From the NCBI GenBank assembly GCA_021791055.1, contig JAJYXI010000038.1, positions 1 through 63,553 of the forward strand: a DNA stretch of 63,553 nucleotides. Direction: 5' to 3'. A model generated the notes under the pieces. The model saw only the letters and a program-made list of their open reading frames with translations, did no database searches and was not told the DNA's origin. Shown here piece by piece: positions 46,769 to 56,140 of this stretch; within the stretch, counting starts at the first letter, position 1, and every line of letters begins with the position of its first letter. Position numbers and translations under genes: made by a program. The stretch comes from Nitrospirota bacterium. Lineage in GTDB: Bacteria > Nitrospirota > Thermodesulfovibrionia > Thermodesulfovibrionales > Dissulfurispiraceae.

Positions 46769-46879
46769 GTACTATTCGCCTTCCCCTTCCTTATAGACAA
46801 ATCAATATCCTGTCAACAGCATGTATGTATGGCTGAACTCTTTTTAAGGTATTATGATAAAATTAACAGAGGCGGCGTT

Positions 46880-47140
46880 ATGGCACAGACATTAAAGCCA
46901 GATAAAAAAATTCATATCCCTCCAGAACTCTTATGGGACTACAAGGAGCCGCCGGATGACATTCTGTGGAGGCTCCAGCGTATTGCTGATTTTTTCCCGC
47001 AATACGGAACAGAGAGAGAAACAGTCGAACTCCTTTTTGAATACAGGGACAAGCTCAAGCTGGAAGAAGGGAAGTATAAACTTATAGCCCTCTACAAAGA
47101 GGTATGGGATGAAAAGGCCGCTAAAGGGCATACGAAATAA
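46880..47140 (+). CDS. Putative antitoxin paired with an AbiEii-type toxin
   Basis: An 86-residue protein; I prefer the ATG at 46880 (MAQTLKPDKK) to one 51 bases upstream. The sequence IPPELLWDYKEPPDDILWRL and the following TERETVELLFEYRDKL resemble small DUF6922-like proteins that accompany nucleotidyltransferase toxins. It overlaps the toxin gene by 32 bases, which is typical of toxin-antitoxin operons. No DNA-binding motif is obvious. Confidence 0.6.
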   Translation: MAQTLKPDKKIHIPPELLWDYKEPPDDILWRLQRIADFFPQYGTERETVELLFEYRDKLKLEEGKYKLIALYKEVWDEKAAKGHTK

Positions 47141-47783
47141 CGCTATACTCACAACCGCACAGATCTCCTTGCTTGAGGAGTTTGTCAAATCAGACCTCAG
47201 CAATGCCTTCAGGCTGACCGGAGGCACGGCATTGAGCGCGTTTTATCTGGAGCACAGGCTTTCTGAAGATCTCGATTTTTTTTCGCAAGAGAAGATTCCC
47301 TTTTATCTGCCTGAGGGGTTTCTGAAATCCCTTAGTTTTGTCGATGTCATCAACCACACAAGGCTTTTTGACAGAAATATTTTCAACCTCAGACTGAAAG
47401 ACGGCACAGCCTTAAAGACCGAATTCACTTATTATCCGCTCAAGAATGTCGAAGCCGCTGTCACAATTGACGGGCTGCATGTTGACGGATTTCTTGATCT
47501 CACGGTGAATAAACTTTGCGCTATGGCAGACAGGTCTGACGCAAAGGACTATATTGATGTTTATTGCGCATTAACTTCTGCTGAACTTGATATAAATGAG
47601 ATGTTCGCGCTTGCAGAGCAAAAGTGCGAAGTCAAAGGCATAAGGCATATCTTGAAAAGCAGGCTATTGCAGATACCGGACGGAATAGAAAATCTGCCGT
47701 TAATGATTTCTGTAACGAAAGAAGATATTGAAAAATTTTTTAAGGCCCGCATCAAAGATATCATCATCAATGAAACACCCTGA
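47109..47783 (+). CDS. AbiEii/AbiGii-type nucleotidyltransferase toxin
   Basis: A 224-residue protein of the minimal nucleotidyltransferase family. FRLTGGTALSAFYLEHRLSE continues into DLDFFS: the GGTAL helix, H-R and S-x-D-x-DFF active-site aspartates of AbiEii toxins. VNKLCAMADRSDAKDYIDVY near residue 140 is the typical K-x-x-R-x-K/DYxD region. AbiE systems act in phage abortive infection by modifying tRNA or other targets. Partner gene overlaps upstream; a Pif1-type helicase overlaps its 3' end. Confidence 0.82.
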   Translation: MKRPLKGIRNNAILTTAQISLLEEFVKSDLSNAFRLTGGTALSAFYLEHRLSEDLDFFSQEKIPFYLPEGFLKSLSFVDVINHTRLFDRNIFNLRLKDGTALKTEFTYYPLKNVEAAVTIDGLHVDGFLDLTVNKLCAMADRSDAKDYIDVYCALTSAELDINEMFALAEQKCEVKGIRHILKSRLLQIPDGIENLPLMISVTKEDIEKFFKARIKDIIINETP

Positions 47784-49341
47784 CTCCACCTCCCTTGACC
47801 TCAACGAACAATTCCTTCACGCCCTTCATATAATGGAGGAGACGGATAAAAATGTCTTTATCACCGGCAGGTCAGGGACCGGCAAATCAACTCTGCTTCA
47901 GCATTTCAGGAATACTACTAAGAAAAAAATCGCGGTGCTTGCGCCGACAGGCGTTACAGCCATGAATGTGAAAGGGCAGACCATCCATTCATTCTTCGGC
48001 TTCAAGCCTGATATCACTCCTGATATGGTAAAGGGAATGCGGCCAAGAGAAAAGGCAATCTATAAAAAGCTTGACGCTATTGTGATTGACGAGGTATCGA
48101 TGGTGCGCGCCGATCTCATGGACTGCATCGCCGAATTCCTCCACATTCACGGTAAAAGCAAGACACGGCCTTTCGGCGGGATACAGATGATATTTATCGG
48201 AGACCTCTACCAGTTGCCGCCTGTTGTTACATCCCGAGATAAGGCGCTGTTTGGAAGCCTTTACAAGAGTCCGTATTTCTTTGATGCGATGGTTTTCGGC
48301 AGTGGTTTTGATATGCAGTTCATCGAGCTTGAAAAGGTCTATCGCCAGCGTGATGACAGATTTCTGAACATACTTAATGCTATCAGGAACAATACTGCAA
48401 CGGATGACGATATAGCGGCGATCAATGCGCGGCACATGCCGGACTTTCATGACGACAAGGGCTTTTACATCTATCTCACCACAACAAACGACCTCTCAGA
48501 CTCCATAAACACAAGACGGCTCGCCGACCTCAAAGGTAAAGAATACAGCTATCAAGGCATGATTGAGGGAGATTTTAATGCGAAAGATCTGCCCACAGGG
48601 CTTGACATCACCCTCAAGATCGGCGCTCAGGTGATGCTCCTGAATAACGACTCTATGGGTCGGTGGATAAACGGCAGCATAGGCAAGGTTACGGGCATTG
48701 AAAAGACAAAGGGTGAGCCTGATGCAATCCGCGTGGAGCTTCAGGATGGAGAGACTGTTGATGTCGGGCCTTATACATGGGGAATGTATGAGTTCCATTA
48801 TGACAAAAAGGCGCGAACAGTCATATCTGATGTGGTAGGCACATTTACACAGTATCCCATCAAGCTTGCATGGGCTGTAACGATCCATAAGGGACAGGGC
48901 ATGACCTTTGACAGGGTGATCATAGACATAGGCAGAGGTACATTTTCGCACGGTCAGTTGTATGTGGCGCTTTCAAGATGCACAAGCCTTGGGGGAATCA
49001 TCTTAAAAAAGCCTATCGCAAAGAAGCATATACTCATGGACTGGCGTGTCGTGGATTTTGTTACTAAATATCAGTATAAACAGGCGCAAAAGAGCCTGCC
49101 GATTGATGAAAAGCTCTCCATCATAGAAAAGGCCATAAATGATAAAAAGCCGCTTGAAATTGTTTATCTAAAAACAAAGGATGAGAAATCCAGACGCACT
49201 ATCATTCCACGCTTTGTAGGAGAACTGGAGTACAACGGAAGAAAATTCACTGGAGTTCAGGCTTACTGCACCAAAAGGAAAGATGATAGGGTGTTTCATA
49301 TAGAGCGGATAATCGAGATTCACCCCGTTAGAAACTATTAG
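47770..49341 (+). CDS. Pif1-like helicase with C-terminal WYL domain
   Basis: A 523-residue protein starting at the ATG at 47770, 14 bases inside the toxin gene. The N-terminal half is an SF1B helicase: Walker A FITGRSGTGKSTLL, motif II IVIDEVSMVRADL, motif III FIGDLYQLPPV, and a late AVTIHKGQGMTFDRV motif. The last 70 residues (PLEIVYLKTKDEKSRRTIIP, VQAYCTKRKDDRVFHIERI) match a WYL sensor domain, which binds nucleic acid or nucleotides in defence regulators. The fusion suggests ligand-controlled DNA remodelling. The C-terminal HPVRNY and stop come from an intergenic repeat. Confidence 0.85.
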   Translation: MKHPDSTSLDLNEQFLHALHIMEETDKNVFITGRSGTGKSTLLQHFRNTTKKKIAVLAPTGVTAMNVKGQTIHSFFGFKPDITPDMVKGMRPREKAIYKKLDAIVIDEVSMVRADLMDCIAEFLHIHGKSKTRPFGGIQMIFIGDLYQLPPVVTSRDKALFGSLYKSPYFFDAMVFGSGFDMQFIELEKVYRQRDDRFLNILNAIRNNTATDDDIAAINARHMPDFHDDKGFYIYLTTTNDLSDSINTRRLADLKGKEYSYQGMIEGDFNAKDLPTGLDITLKIGAQVMLLNNDSMGRWINGSIGKVTGIEKTKGEPDAIRVELQDGETVDVGPYTWGMYEFHYDKKARTVISDVVGTFTQYPIKLAWAVTIHKGQGMTFDRVIIDIGRGTFSHGQLYVALSRCTSLGGIILKKPIAKKHILMDWRVVDFVTKYQYKQAQKSLPIDEKLSIIEKAINDKKPLEIVYLKTKDEKSRRTIIPRFVGELEYNGRKFTGVQAYCTKRKDDRVFHIERIIEIHPVRNY

Positions 49342-49380
49342 AAATTTTTTAAATAACATTGACAGGGGAAGTTTCTAACG
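49327..49380. repeat. Inverted repeat CGTTAGAAACT ... AGTTTCTAACG
   Basis: An 11-bp inverted pair overlaps the 3' end of the Pif1-WYL gene, with a third partial copy (ATTAGAAATTT) between. It resembles the widespread CCGTTAGAAATTTCTAACGG palindromes and probably works as a terminator. Confidence 0.75.
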
Positions 49381-49459
49381 AGATAAAGGCGGTTGAGTAG
49401 AAAACAGCAGGCTGGCCTGTTTTAAGGGCAGCACTTTTTTGTGGTATTATAAACTATCT

Positions 49460-49840
49460 ATGGCTTATTTGCTTTTGAAGATAATGATCAATTCCCTTTC
49501 CATAGGAATAGCCGTAAAGGTCATTAATGGCATAACCTTTACCGGCGAGTGGTGGAAGATGATCATCGTCGGCGCCATCTTCGGGCTTGTAAACTCCTTC
49601 ATAAAACCAGTTGCCAAGCTATTTACATTTCCTTTCATCATCCTGACCCTCGGCCTCTTTACTCTCGTTATCAACGCCCTGATGCTCGGCCTCACTGCTT
49701 ACCTTTCAGACTCCCTGAATCTCGGATTTCATATAAGCGGCTTCTGGCCTGCCTTTAAAGGCGCCCTGCTTGTGAGCATTGTCAGCACAGTCCTCAACTG
49801 TCTTGCCGGTTTGAGCATACCTCCCCATGAAGAACGATAG
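49460..49840 (+). CDS. Phage-holin-IV-superfamily membrane protein (PF04020 type)
   Basis: A 126-residue protein with four hydrophobic helices and the conserved GAIFGLVNSFIKPVAKLFTF plus LTLGLFTLVINALMLGLTAY. The family is widespread in bacteria and, despite its name, has no proven holin role. I prefer the ATG at 49460 to a TTG 21 bases earlier. A TATTAT lies about 13 bases upstream of the ATG. Confidence 0.8.
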   Translation: MAYLLLKIMINSLSIGIAVKVINGITFTGEWWKMIIVGAIFGLVNSFIKPVAKLFTFPFIILTLGLFTLVINALMLGLTAYLSDSLNLGFHISGFWPAFKGALLVSIVSTVLNCLAGLSIPPHEER

Positions 49841-49867
49841 GCAGGCATTTGGAGTCTGATTTTCGTC

Positions 49868-50989
49868 TCACTCAAAAATCACATACTGTTTTGCCTTTTC
49901 GAGCCTCCTGCCTTTAATACCTAAATCTTCAAGGCGGGTGATTCTTTTTTCGCGCCTCATTTTCAGGATCATTCCAACAGTCTTTGGCCCAATTCCCGGC
50001 ACCCTTAACAATGCCTCTCTATCAGATGTATTGATTCTGACAGGATAAAATTCGGGATGGCTTTCTGCCCACATCTCTTTCGGGTCTTTATCAAGCCTCA
50101 GATTACCGGATGTGTCTATGGGAATATCATCCTGCGAAAAACCGTATCTGCGGATAAGAAAATCCACCTGATATAAACGATGTTCACGCTTGAACATACT
50201 ATCTGGACTGGACAGCACTCTCATCTCTCCCGGAATATCAGGATGTCCAAGCCCCTTCTGATAGGCAGAAAAATAGACTCGCTGGAATTTTAAGCGATTA
50301 TACAAATTGAACATATATTGTATTATTTCTGAATCAGTCTCATCCGAGGCTCCAACAATGAACTGCGTTGTGCATTTGACCCTCGAATGTCTCATGCCCT
50401 GCCCTGTAATCTTTGACATCAGCTTCAGTGGACGGATGATGTCGTTCATATATTCCTTTTTAGCGGAAAGGACATCAAAACGTTTCTTGCCCGGAGTCTC
50501 GATATTGAGTGAAACAGCACTCGCCAGTGAAATGGAATCTTCAATGGCTGCGTCTGAGGCACCCGGAATTACTTTCAAATGGATATAGCCTTTGTAGTTG
50601 TGTTTATATCTGAGTATGCGGGCAACAGCGTTTATCCTGTCCATTGTGGAATCGGGACTGCCAATAACGCCGGAACTTAAAAATAGACCAAAAACTTTTT
50701 TTCTCCTCACATATTCCATAAATATATTTGCCACTTCTTCAGGCTGGAGCGTGCATCGCCGAACATTTGTCTCTGAACGCAGAGGACAGTATTTGCAGTC
50801 ATTTGAACATGCGTTGGAGAGAAGTGTTTTTAGAAGTATTGAATATCCGCCGTTTGGAAGGGTAACAGGATAGAGCCACTTTCCCTCAAGCCCCCTCCTT
50901 CTGCGGTCGTCCTTGTTAGTGCCGCATGCACACGCAAGGTCATACTGTGAGTCATTTGAAAGCAATTTTAGTTTTTCGATGGTATCCAT
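49868..50989 (-). CDS. Putative DNA modification/repair radical SAM protein
   Basis: A 373-residue radical SAM protein with cluster motif CSNDCKYC near residue 60 and a C-terminal helix-hairpin-helix (LLRVPGIGPKTVGMILKMRR) that should bind DNA. This is the layout of the TIGR03916-type protein, usually encoded beside a uracil-DNA-glycosylase-like partner. The partner is not adjacent here. It may alter or repair a base in DNA; chemistry unknown. Confidence 0.82.
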   Translation of the reverse strand: MDTIEKLKLLSNDSQYDLACACGTNKDDRRRRGLEGKWLYPVTLPNGGYSILLKTLLSNACSNDCKYCPLRSETNVRRCTLQPEEVANIFMEYVRRKKVFGLFLSSGVIGSPDSTMDRINAVARILRYKHNYKGYIHLKVIPGASDAAIEDSISLASAVSLNIETPGKKRFDVLSAKKEYMNDIIRPLKLMSKITGQGMRHSRVKCTTQFIVGASDETDSEIIQYMFNLYNRLKFQRVYFSAYQKGLGHPDIPGEMRVLSSPDSMFKREHRLYQVDFLIRRYGFSQDDIPIDTSGNLRLDKDPKEMWAESHPEFYPVRINTSDREALLRVPGIGPKTVGMILKMRREKRITRLEDLGIKGRRLEKAKQYVIFE

Positions 50990-51001
50990 ATTTGGATTAT
51001 A

Positions 51002-51784
51002 TCATGTAAATAATCTAATCCATGGCCTGCCATTCCGCCACTCAACATTCACAAGGGTTTCAAAAAAATCCGAAAGATTGGTTTTTGTCAAAATACTTTT
51101 TGTCTTTCCAGCAGAATGCATCTCACCACGCCTCAGCAATAAGGTGTGCTTGAAGACAGGAACAATTTCCTCTATGTGGTGGGAAACATAGATAAGCGTG
51201 GGTTTTGAATCCATGCGGTCTATATGTTCAAGGGTTGAGAGCAACTGCTCCCTTGCAAAGATATCAAGTGCAGTGCATGGTTCATCAAGAATCAGTATCT
51301 TCGGAGAGCTCATAAGTGCCCGTGCAATGAGAACCCTCTGCTTTTCTCCCTGTGATAATGTGCCGTATAGCTGTTTTGCCAGATGGGCGCAGCCGAGCTG
51401 CTCCATGATAATTCTGGCGTGTTTAATATCTTTTTTATCCGGCCTGTCATAGAGGCCTATGGTAGCAAATTTTCCGCTTAAGACTATCTCCTCTGCTGTC
51501 TCTGTTGTGTACAGCCTTTCCTGTAGGGATGAACTCACCCATCCGGTTGATTTCCGCAGTTCTCGCACATCACAGTCGCCAAATCGTTTGTCCAAAACAC
51601 TGATCTCCCCTGTTGACGGCCAGAGGTATCCGTTAATCATATTCAGAAGCGTTGTCTTACCAGAGCCGTTCAGTCCTATAATCGCCCAATGCTCGCCTGG
51701 ATTGACCTCCCAGTTAATATTTCTCAGGATATGCCTGCCGTTACATATCCATGAGACATTTTTCATGTGAATGACTTTTTCCAT
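51002..51784 (-). CDS. ABC transporter ATP-binding protein (YlmA/ModF-like)
   Basis: A 260-residue ABC ATPase with Walker A GLNGSGKTTLL, signature LSQGEKQRVLIARAL and Walker B ILILDEPCTALD, then the H-loop YVSHH. No permease or binding-protein gene is nearby, so the partner is elsewhere or it acts without a transporter. I prefer the ATG at 51784 to a GTG nine bases earlier. It ends 13 bases before the radical SAM gene on the same strand. Confidence 0.85.
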   Translation of the reverse strand: MEKVIHMKNVSWICNGRHILRNINWEVNPGEHWAIIGLNGSGKTTLLNMINGYLWPSTGEISVLDKRFGDCDVRELRKSTGWVSSSLQERLYTTETAEEIVLSGKFATIGLYDRPDKKDIKHARIIMEQLGCAHLAKQLYGTLSQGEKQRVLIARALMSSPKILILDEPCTALDIFAREQLLSTLEHIDRMDSKPTLIYVSHHIEEIVPVFKHTLLLRRGEMHSAGKTKSILTKTNLSDFFETLVNVEWRNGRPWIRLFT

Positions 51785-51983
51785 TCTTCTCACATTAAAG
51801 CAAAAGTTATTTGTATTGTAAAAAATTACATTGCTTCTTTGAAAGTCAAATTTCGATACTATGCACTAAGTTTTTATTCTCCTTGAACTTTTGATAAAAT
51901 TTAATTAAAGTGAGTTTTATGGTAAGAATCGTATATTCACATACTCAAATGCATATTGTCCTAAAAATGCCGCCATCTTATTA

Positions 51984-54482
51984 TTGAAAAGGATTCTATT
52001 TAACAAAGACTTTGTGACGATAACAATGGCCGCTAATGATAAACATAAAATAAAAAATTTTTTAAAACCTGATCAGGTTGAATATTTCGGGCCGTTTGGT
52101 ATGGCGCGTTTCGGCAATGTGGTACTTATGCGTGGTTTTTTGAATGATGATCAGCACCGAGCATTTATGCAAAATGCTGCAAAAGAATATCCCAATATTT
52201 GCAAAAGAACTGATCAACGGATTCATAAAATCTGCGAATTGATTCAGTCCTTTGACCCTTTAAGGCTTTTGCAGTGTGGTTATTTTAACTACTTCATGTC
52301 GCATGCAGATAAAACTTCGGAAATAGAGATTGATTCAGAAACTTCCATTGCACTGAGAATGATTGATTATGTTCAAAGTATCATTGCCTCTATTCCTCCG
52401 ACAAATAAAAAAGACGAAGAATTCAGCCAAGCTAAATGGGATGAACTCGCTTTAGAAGTAAAAAATCTATATTATGATCTCAACTTATCATTTCATATAG
52501 CGCACACAGCATATTTACAATCTACAGATAAAAATTATGATGGGGATTATGATGCCTTCTATGTAAAGGCCCAAATGCATTGGGTAAATGTTCGTGGTAA
52601 TAGATACATGCTGCATAATCTGCCTCATTTGTGGAATTTGCTCTTACCGCACGATGATATTTTTAGAGATTTGTTTAACATAACTATCGACGATTTTATT
52701 CAAGGACTTGAAAGATTACAAATTTCGCTCTCCACAGGACTACCAGATGTAACCAAAGAATTGAAAGAATTTCAACAAAAAACCATGGAAGCCCTTGAAG
52801 AGAAATTAACCGATGGTGTTACCGAGAAGGACTTGCCTGGATTAATGCGAGAGGTAATTCAGGAGCACGGTTGGAAGGATTGGGAGGAATCATTATTTGG
52901 ACGTTTTTTGAAGTTTGACCTTTTTGATGTTCAAAAAGTTACAGGACTTCCTGAAAAGTTACTCAAAGAGCTTTCCTGGGAGCCTGGTCAATGCAAAGAT
53001 TTTTTTGCTCATGGAGCATATGCTGGCTGGCCTTTAAGGCTAATGCCTATTCAAGTGCGTCCATTCCTTGCCATTGATGGACGCTATTATTGCTTTGAAC
53101 TTGCCAATCTTACAGACAATCTATATCGTGTAATTCAAAGGCTTATCATTCGATTACGTCCAGAATACAAAAAGATTTGGAATGAGCGACAAAAAGTTAT
53201 CTCCGAAGAATTACCCTTTAGATTTTTTGATAAGTTGTTTCCAAATGCTAAAACTTACCGTTCGATATATCATCAGTGGACAACTGGCAAATCAGGTGAA
53301 TTAAATTGGTGCGAAACGGATGGCTTAATTCTTTCTGATGACCACTTGATTGTCATCGAAGTAAAGGCAGGGGCTTTTACCTATACACCTCCAGCTACTG
53401 ACTTTCCGGCATATATGGCTTCTGTCAAAGAGCTTCTTCTGAAACCCGCAGTGCAATCAAAACGGTTTATAGAATATTTGACAAGTAAAGATGAAGTTGT
53501 CATTTATGATGAAAATCATAACCCAGTAACAAAATTGAAACATGCTCGATTCCGGCATATAACATCTTGCTGTGTAACTCTCGACAATTTTACGACATTA
53601 GCAGCACAGGCTGGAAACCTAAAACCAATTGGAACAGATTTGAAAGATTTTCCCGTCTGGTCTATTTCTATCGATGATTTAATGGTTTACGCTGATGTTT
53701 TTGATTCACCCTTAATGTTCACCCATTTCCTTGAGGAGCGTAAGAGAGCCTTCACATCGCCTGCTCTCACTGTTGACGATGAACTCGAACACCTAAGTTT
53801 ATATCTTAAACACAATAGATATGTTTCTTATGCTGAAGATTTTTATGATACAGAACCAGTTAGATGGCACGGGTACCGCACAGATTTAGATAAATATTTT
53901 CATGATTTGCAGTATTCACCTGATACGGCAAAGAAACCAGCACAAGTCCTTCCCAATAGAATTAAAGAAATAATCAGCACTTTAGAAAAAAATCAGAAAC
54001 ATGGCTGTTGCAAAGTAGCAAGATACTTGCTTGATATGGATGGTAACACGCGTGATAATTTCAATGCCGGCATAGAACAAATATTATCAAGACAATCCGA
54101 GAAAAGATATATAATTCCACTTTGTTTTCTTGGCGGAATAAAAATTACAATATTTTGTGAACAGAGCGGAATTTCTTCAAAAGATACTCGATGGAAACGA
54201 GAATATGTATTGGCCACATTAATCAGAGCAAATGATGATGAAAGGTTAATGCTCACTCTTTATTTTGATAGAAATAATAAAATCTTTGATGCCGATTTTG
54301 AGTTTCTTTGTCCAGAAGATATTCCTACAGATCGTTACGCAGATATTGAGAAGATATCAAAGAGACAAGGTGGGAATTTCTTGAAAGCCTATTTAAAGGA
54401 AAGTGGAAAAAGAAAAATACCGAGAAATGAGGTATGCCCTTGCGGGAGTGGCAAAAAATATAAGCGATGTTGTGGGCGATAG
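51984..54482 (+). CDS. Large protein with nuclease-like core and SEC-C zinc tail
   Basis: An 832-residue AT-rich gene of unknown function. Around residues 440-462 TDGLILSDDHLIVIEVKAG fits the D...ExK pattern of PD-(D/E)xK nucleases or NERD-like domains, following an invariant-looking GKSGELNWCE. The last 20 residues (RNEVCPCGSGKKYKRCCG) are a SEC-C zinc motif. The rest is unassigned and mainly alpha-helical in appearance. The start is uncertain: TTG at 51984 or ATG at 52026, neither with a good RBS. Base composition differs from neighbours and it lies among toxin and defence-like genes, suggesting a transferred defence or DNA-processing factor. Confidence 0.65.
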   Translation: MKRILFNKDFVTITMAANDKHKIKNFLKPDQVEYFGPFGMARFGNVVLMRGFLNDDQHRAFMQNAAKEYPNICKRTDQRIHKICELIQSFDPLRLLQCGYFNYFMSHADKTSEIEIDSETSIALRMIDYVQSIIASIPPTNKKDEEFSQAKWDELALEVKNLYYDLNLSFHIAHTAYLQSTDKNYDGDYDAFYVKAQMHWVNVRGNRYMLHNLPHLWNLLLPHDDIFRDLFNITIDDFIQGLERLQISLSTGLPDVTKELKEFQQKTMEALEEKLTDGVTEKDLPGLMREVIQEHGWKDWEESLFGRFLKFDLFDVQKVTGLPEKLLKELSWEPGQCKDFFAHGAYAGWPLRLMPIQVRPFLAIDGRYYCFELANLTDNLYRVIQRLIIRLRPEYKKIWNERQKVISEELPFRFFDKLFPNAKTYRSIYHQWTTGKSGELNWCETDGLILSDDHLIVIEVKAGAFTYTPPATDFPAYMASVKELLLKPAVQSKRFIEYLTSKDEVVIYDENHNPVTKLKHARFRHITSCCVTLDNFTTLAAQAGNLKPIGTDLKDFPVWSISIDDLMVYADVFDSPLMFTHFLEERKRAFTSPALTVDDELEHLSLYLKHNRYVSYAEDFYDTEPVRWHGYRTDLDKYFHDLQYSPDTAKKPAQVLPNRIKEIISTLEKNQKHGCCKVARYLLDMDGNTRDNFNAGIEQILSRQSEKRYIIPLCFLGGIKITIFCEQSGISSKDTRWKREYVLATLIRANDDERLMLTLYFDRNNKIFDADFEFLCPEDIPTDRYADIEKISKRQGGNFLKAYLKESGKRKIPRNEVCPCGSGKKYKRCCGR

Positions 54483-54621
54483 AAATTTGAATTAAAGCAT
54501 GGAATAGTGTTCTTCCACAAATTCCCATCCCTGCGGGAACGGCCAGTCTGAAGTGTCCAAGCTATGCAGATTTTCCCGCGACCTTTTTCCTGTCTTACCC
54601 GCTCATGAAGCCGGCAGAAAA

Positions 54622-54684
54622 CAAACAAAATGTTTAAAGAAACCAAGCATTTTGTTTGACAAACATCCCAATTTGTTTTACGAT
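54622..54684 (+). promoter_or_regulatory. vapBC promoter with inverted-repeat operator
   Basis: CAAACAAAATG (54622-54632) and CATTTTGTTTG (54648-54658) form a perfect 11-bp inverted repeat that overlaps the -35 box. TTGACA (54656-54661), 17 bases, TACGAT (54679-54684) is a fair sigma-70 promoter. This fits autorepression by a VapB-VapC complex. Confidence 0.7.
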
Positions 54685-54715
54685 AATTTTATCGATAGTC
54701 AAGATGGAGGACAAA

Positions 54716-54922
54716 ATGTCAACAACCACAATTTCACCTAAATATCAGGTGGTAATCCCCAAAGACATCAGGGAAAAGCTGCACCTTAAGAGCGGACAAA
54801 AAATGACGGTTGTTACAAAAGGTGGAGTGATATACTTCATACCTGAAAAGCCCCTGTCGTTTTTCCGGGGATTCCTCAAAGGCATGGATACTAAAGACAT
54901 ACGGGAGGATGAGGAACGCTGA
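54716..54922 (+). CDS. vapB: AbrB/MazE-type antitoxin (VapB)
   Basis: A 68-residue protein starting at the ATG at 54716 (GGAGG upstream). It has the swapped-hairpin AbrB fold: TTTISPKYQVVIPKDIREKL and GQKMTVVTKGGVIYFIP. The C-terminal tail (LKGMDTKDIREDEER) should wrap around the toxin. Its stop overlaps the toxin start by one base (TGATG). Confidence 0.9.
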   Translation: MSTTTISPKYQVVIPKDIREKLHLKSGQKMTVVTKGGVIYFIPEKPLSFFRGFLKGMDTKDIREDEER

Positions 54923-55287
54923 TGTTTCTTATAGATTCTTCTGGCTGGATCGAATTCCTGACAGACGGCCCGCTTGCAGCAGAATATTTAAAATATCTGA
55001 AAGACGCATCAAAAATCAAAACACCTACAATCGTGCTCTATGAGGTCTATAAAAAGATAAAGAGGGAAAGAACGGAAGAAGAAGCGCTTTTGGCAGTATC
55101 CCTTTTAAACAGGACCTCGGTCATTCAGCTAAGTGAAAGCATAGCGCTTTTTGCTGCTGACTTAAGTCTTCAGTATTCTCTTCCGATGGCAGATGCCATT
55201 GTTTACGCAACTGCACTCGAAGAGGGATGCAAGGTTGTAACCAGCGATTCACATTTTAAGGGACTTGATAAAGTAGTATTTGTTTAA
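54922..55287 (+). CDS. vapC: PIN-domain RNase toxin (VapC)
   Basis: A 121-residue PIN nuclease. Acidic residues are in MFLIDSSGWIEFL (Asp5), YEVYKKIK (Glu near 45), MADAIVYATAL (Asp near 91) and VVTSDSHFKGL (Asp near 109). It probably cuts tRNA or rRNA when released from VapB. One-base overlap with vapB indicates coupled translation. Confidence 0.92.
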   Translation: MFLIDSSGWIEFLTDGPLAAEYLKYLKDASKIKTPTIVLYEVYKKIKRERTEEEALLAVSLLNRTSVIQLSESIALFAADLSLQYSLPMADAIVYATALEEGCKVVTSDSHFKGLDKVVFV

Positions 55288-55318
55288 GTTTGACACATTG
55301 CACTACATAGCATGAAAT

Positions 55319-56023
55319 ATGAGCATGACACCTGATATTAAAACCTTTTGCAGAGCAAGCGGCGCTGACCTCGTGGGCATCGCCGACCTTGAACCGTTTA
55401 AACAGGGCTGGACAGTTATGCCGCAAGACCTTTTAGAGCCGTATACGAGTGCAATCTCAATTGCAATGCATGTTAATGACGATATAATCAATGCCATCTC
55501 TGATGGCCCCACGCCGGAATATGCACAGCATTACAGGAGTGTTAATGCCTCTCTGGACAAGATCGCTTCCCGGTTGGTTCAATATATTATTGACAAGGGA
55601 TTTAATGCAATGGCAATTCCGGCTTCTCATATTGTTGATGAAAACAACCTCTTTGGAAACATCTCCCACAAGGCAGTGGCAAGAATGGCAGGCATTGGAT
55701 GGCAGGGGAAAAGCCTGCTCATCATAAGCCCTGAATTCGGGCCGAGGATAAGGCTTGCAACTGTTCTAACCAATATGCCTCTTGAAGCAGACCAGCCTTT
55801 AAAAAACAGATGCGGCAGATGCATGGAATGTGCTAAAGCCTGTCCTGCATCAGCAATTAAAAATGCCTCTACAGAAAGCCATTATGAGAGCAGGGATGAG
55901 GCGATACATTTGGAAAAATGTCATGGCAAATTGTGTGAATTCAAAGCCAGACCTAATGTAGGCGCATTGATATGCGGCGTTTGCATAAAGGTTTGTCCAT
56001 TTGGTAAAAAATTAAGACTGTAA
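55319..56023 (+). CDS. QueG-like protein with double 4Fe-4S domain
   Basis: A 234-residue protein related to epoxyqueuosine reductase. GADLVGIADLEPF and SHKAVARMAGIGWQGKSLL match the QueG catalytic half, and CGRCMECAKACPASAIK plus the later C-x-x-C pattern (LICGVCIKVCPFGKK) bind two 4Fe-4S clusters. It is shorter than QueG (about 310-380) and lacks a HEAT-repeat tail. QueG needs cobalamin, and this gene sits 117 bases upstream of the corrinoid protein HgcA on the same strand, so a role in reducing corrinoid is worth considering. Plain tRNA modification is the alternative. Confidence 0.75.
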   Translation: MSMTPDIKTFCRASGADLVGIADLEPFKQGWTVMPQDLLEPYTSAISIAMHVNDDIINAISDGPTPEYAQHYRSVNASLDKIASRLVQYIIDKGFNAMAIPASHIVDENNLFGNISHKAVARMAGIGWQGKSLLIISPEFGPRIRLATVLTNMPLEADQPLKNRCGRCMECAKACPASAIKNASTESHYESRDEAIHLEKCHGKLCEFKARPNVGALICGVCIKVCPFGKKLRL

Positions 56024-56058
56024 TAAAAGGGCCATAATATTTTAAAATTAAATATGGC

Positions 56059-56070
56059 TAATATACTTAA
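56059..56070 (+). promoter_or_regulatory. Putative ArsR operator element upstream of hgcA
   Basis: The 12-mer TAATATACTTAA lies 70 bases before the hgcA start and is identical to 57486-57497 at the arsR promoter. Near the Cys-rich genes TAATAGACTTA (57937-57947) differs by one base. The element here contains a possible -10 (TATACT). Confidence 0.55.
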
Positions 56071-56140
56071 TATCCCCATTTCTTGCTGACCGTCAGGCGC
56101 GAAAAAACCTGCTGTACGCAGGACAACATCGGAATGGACG

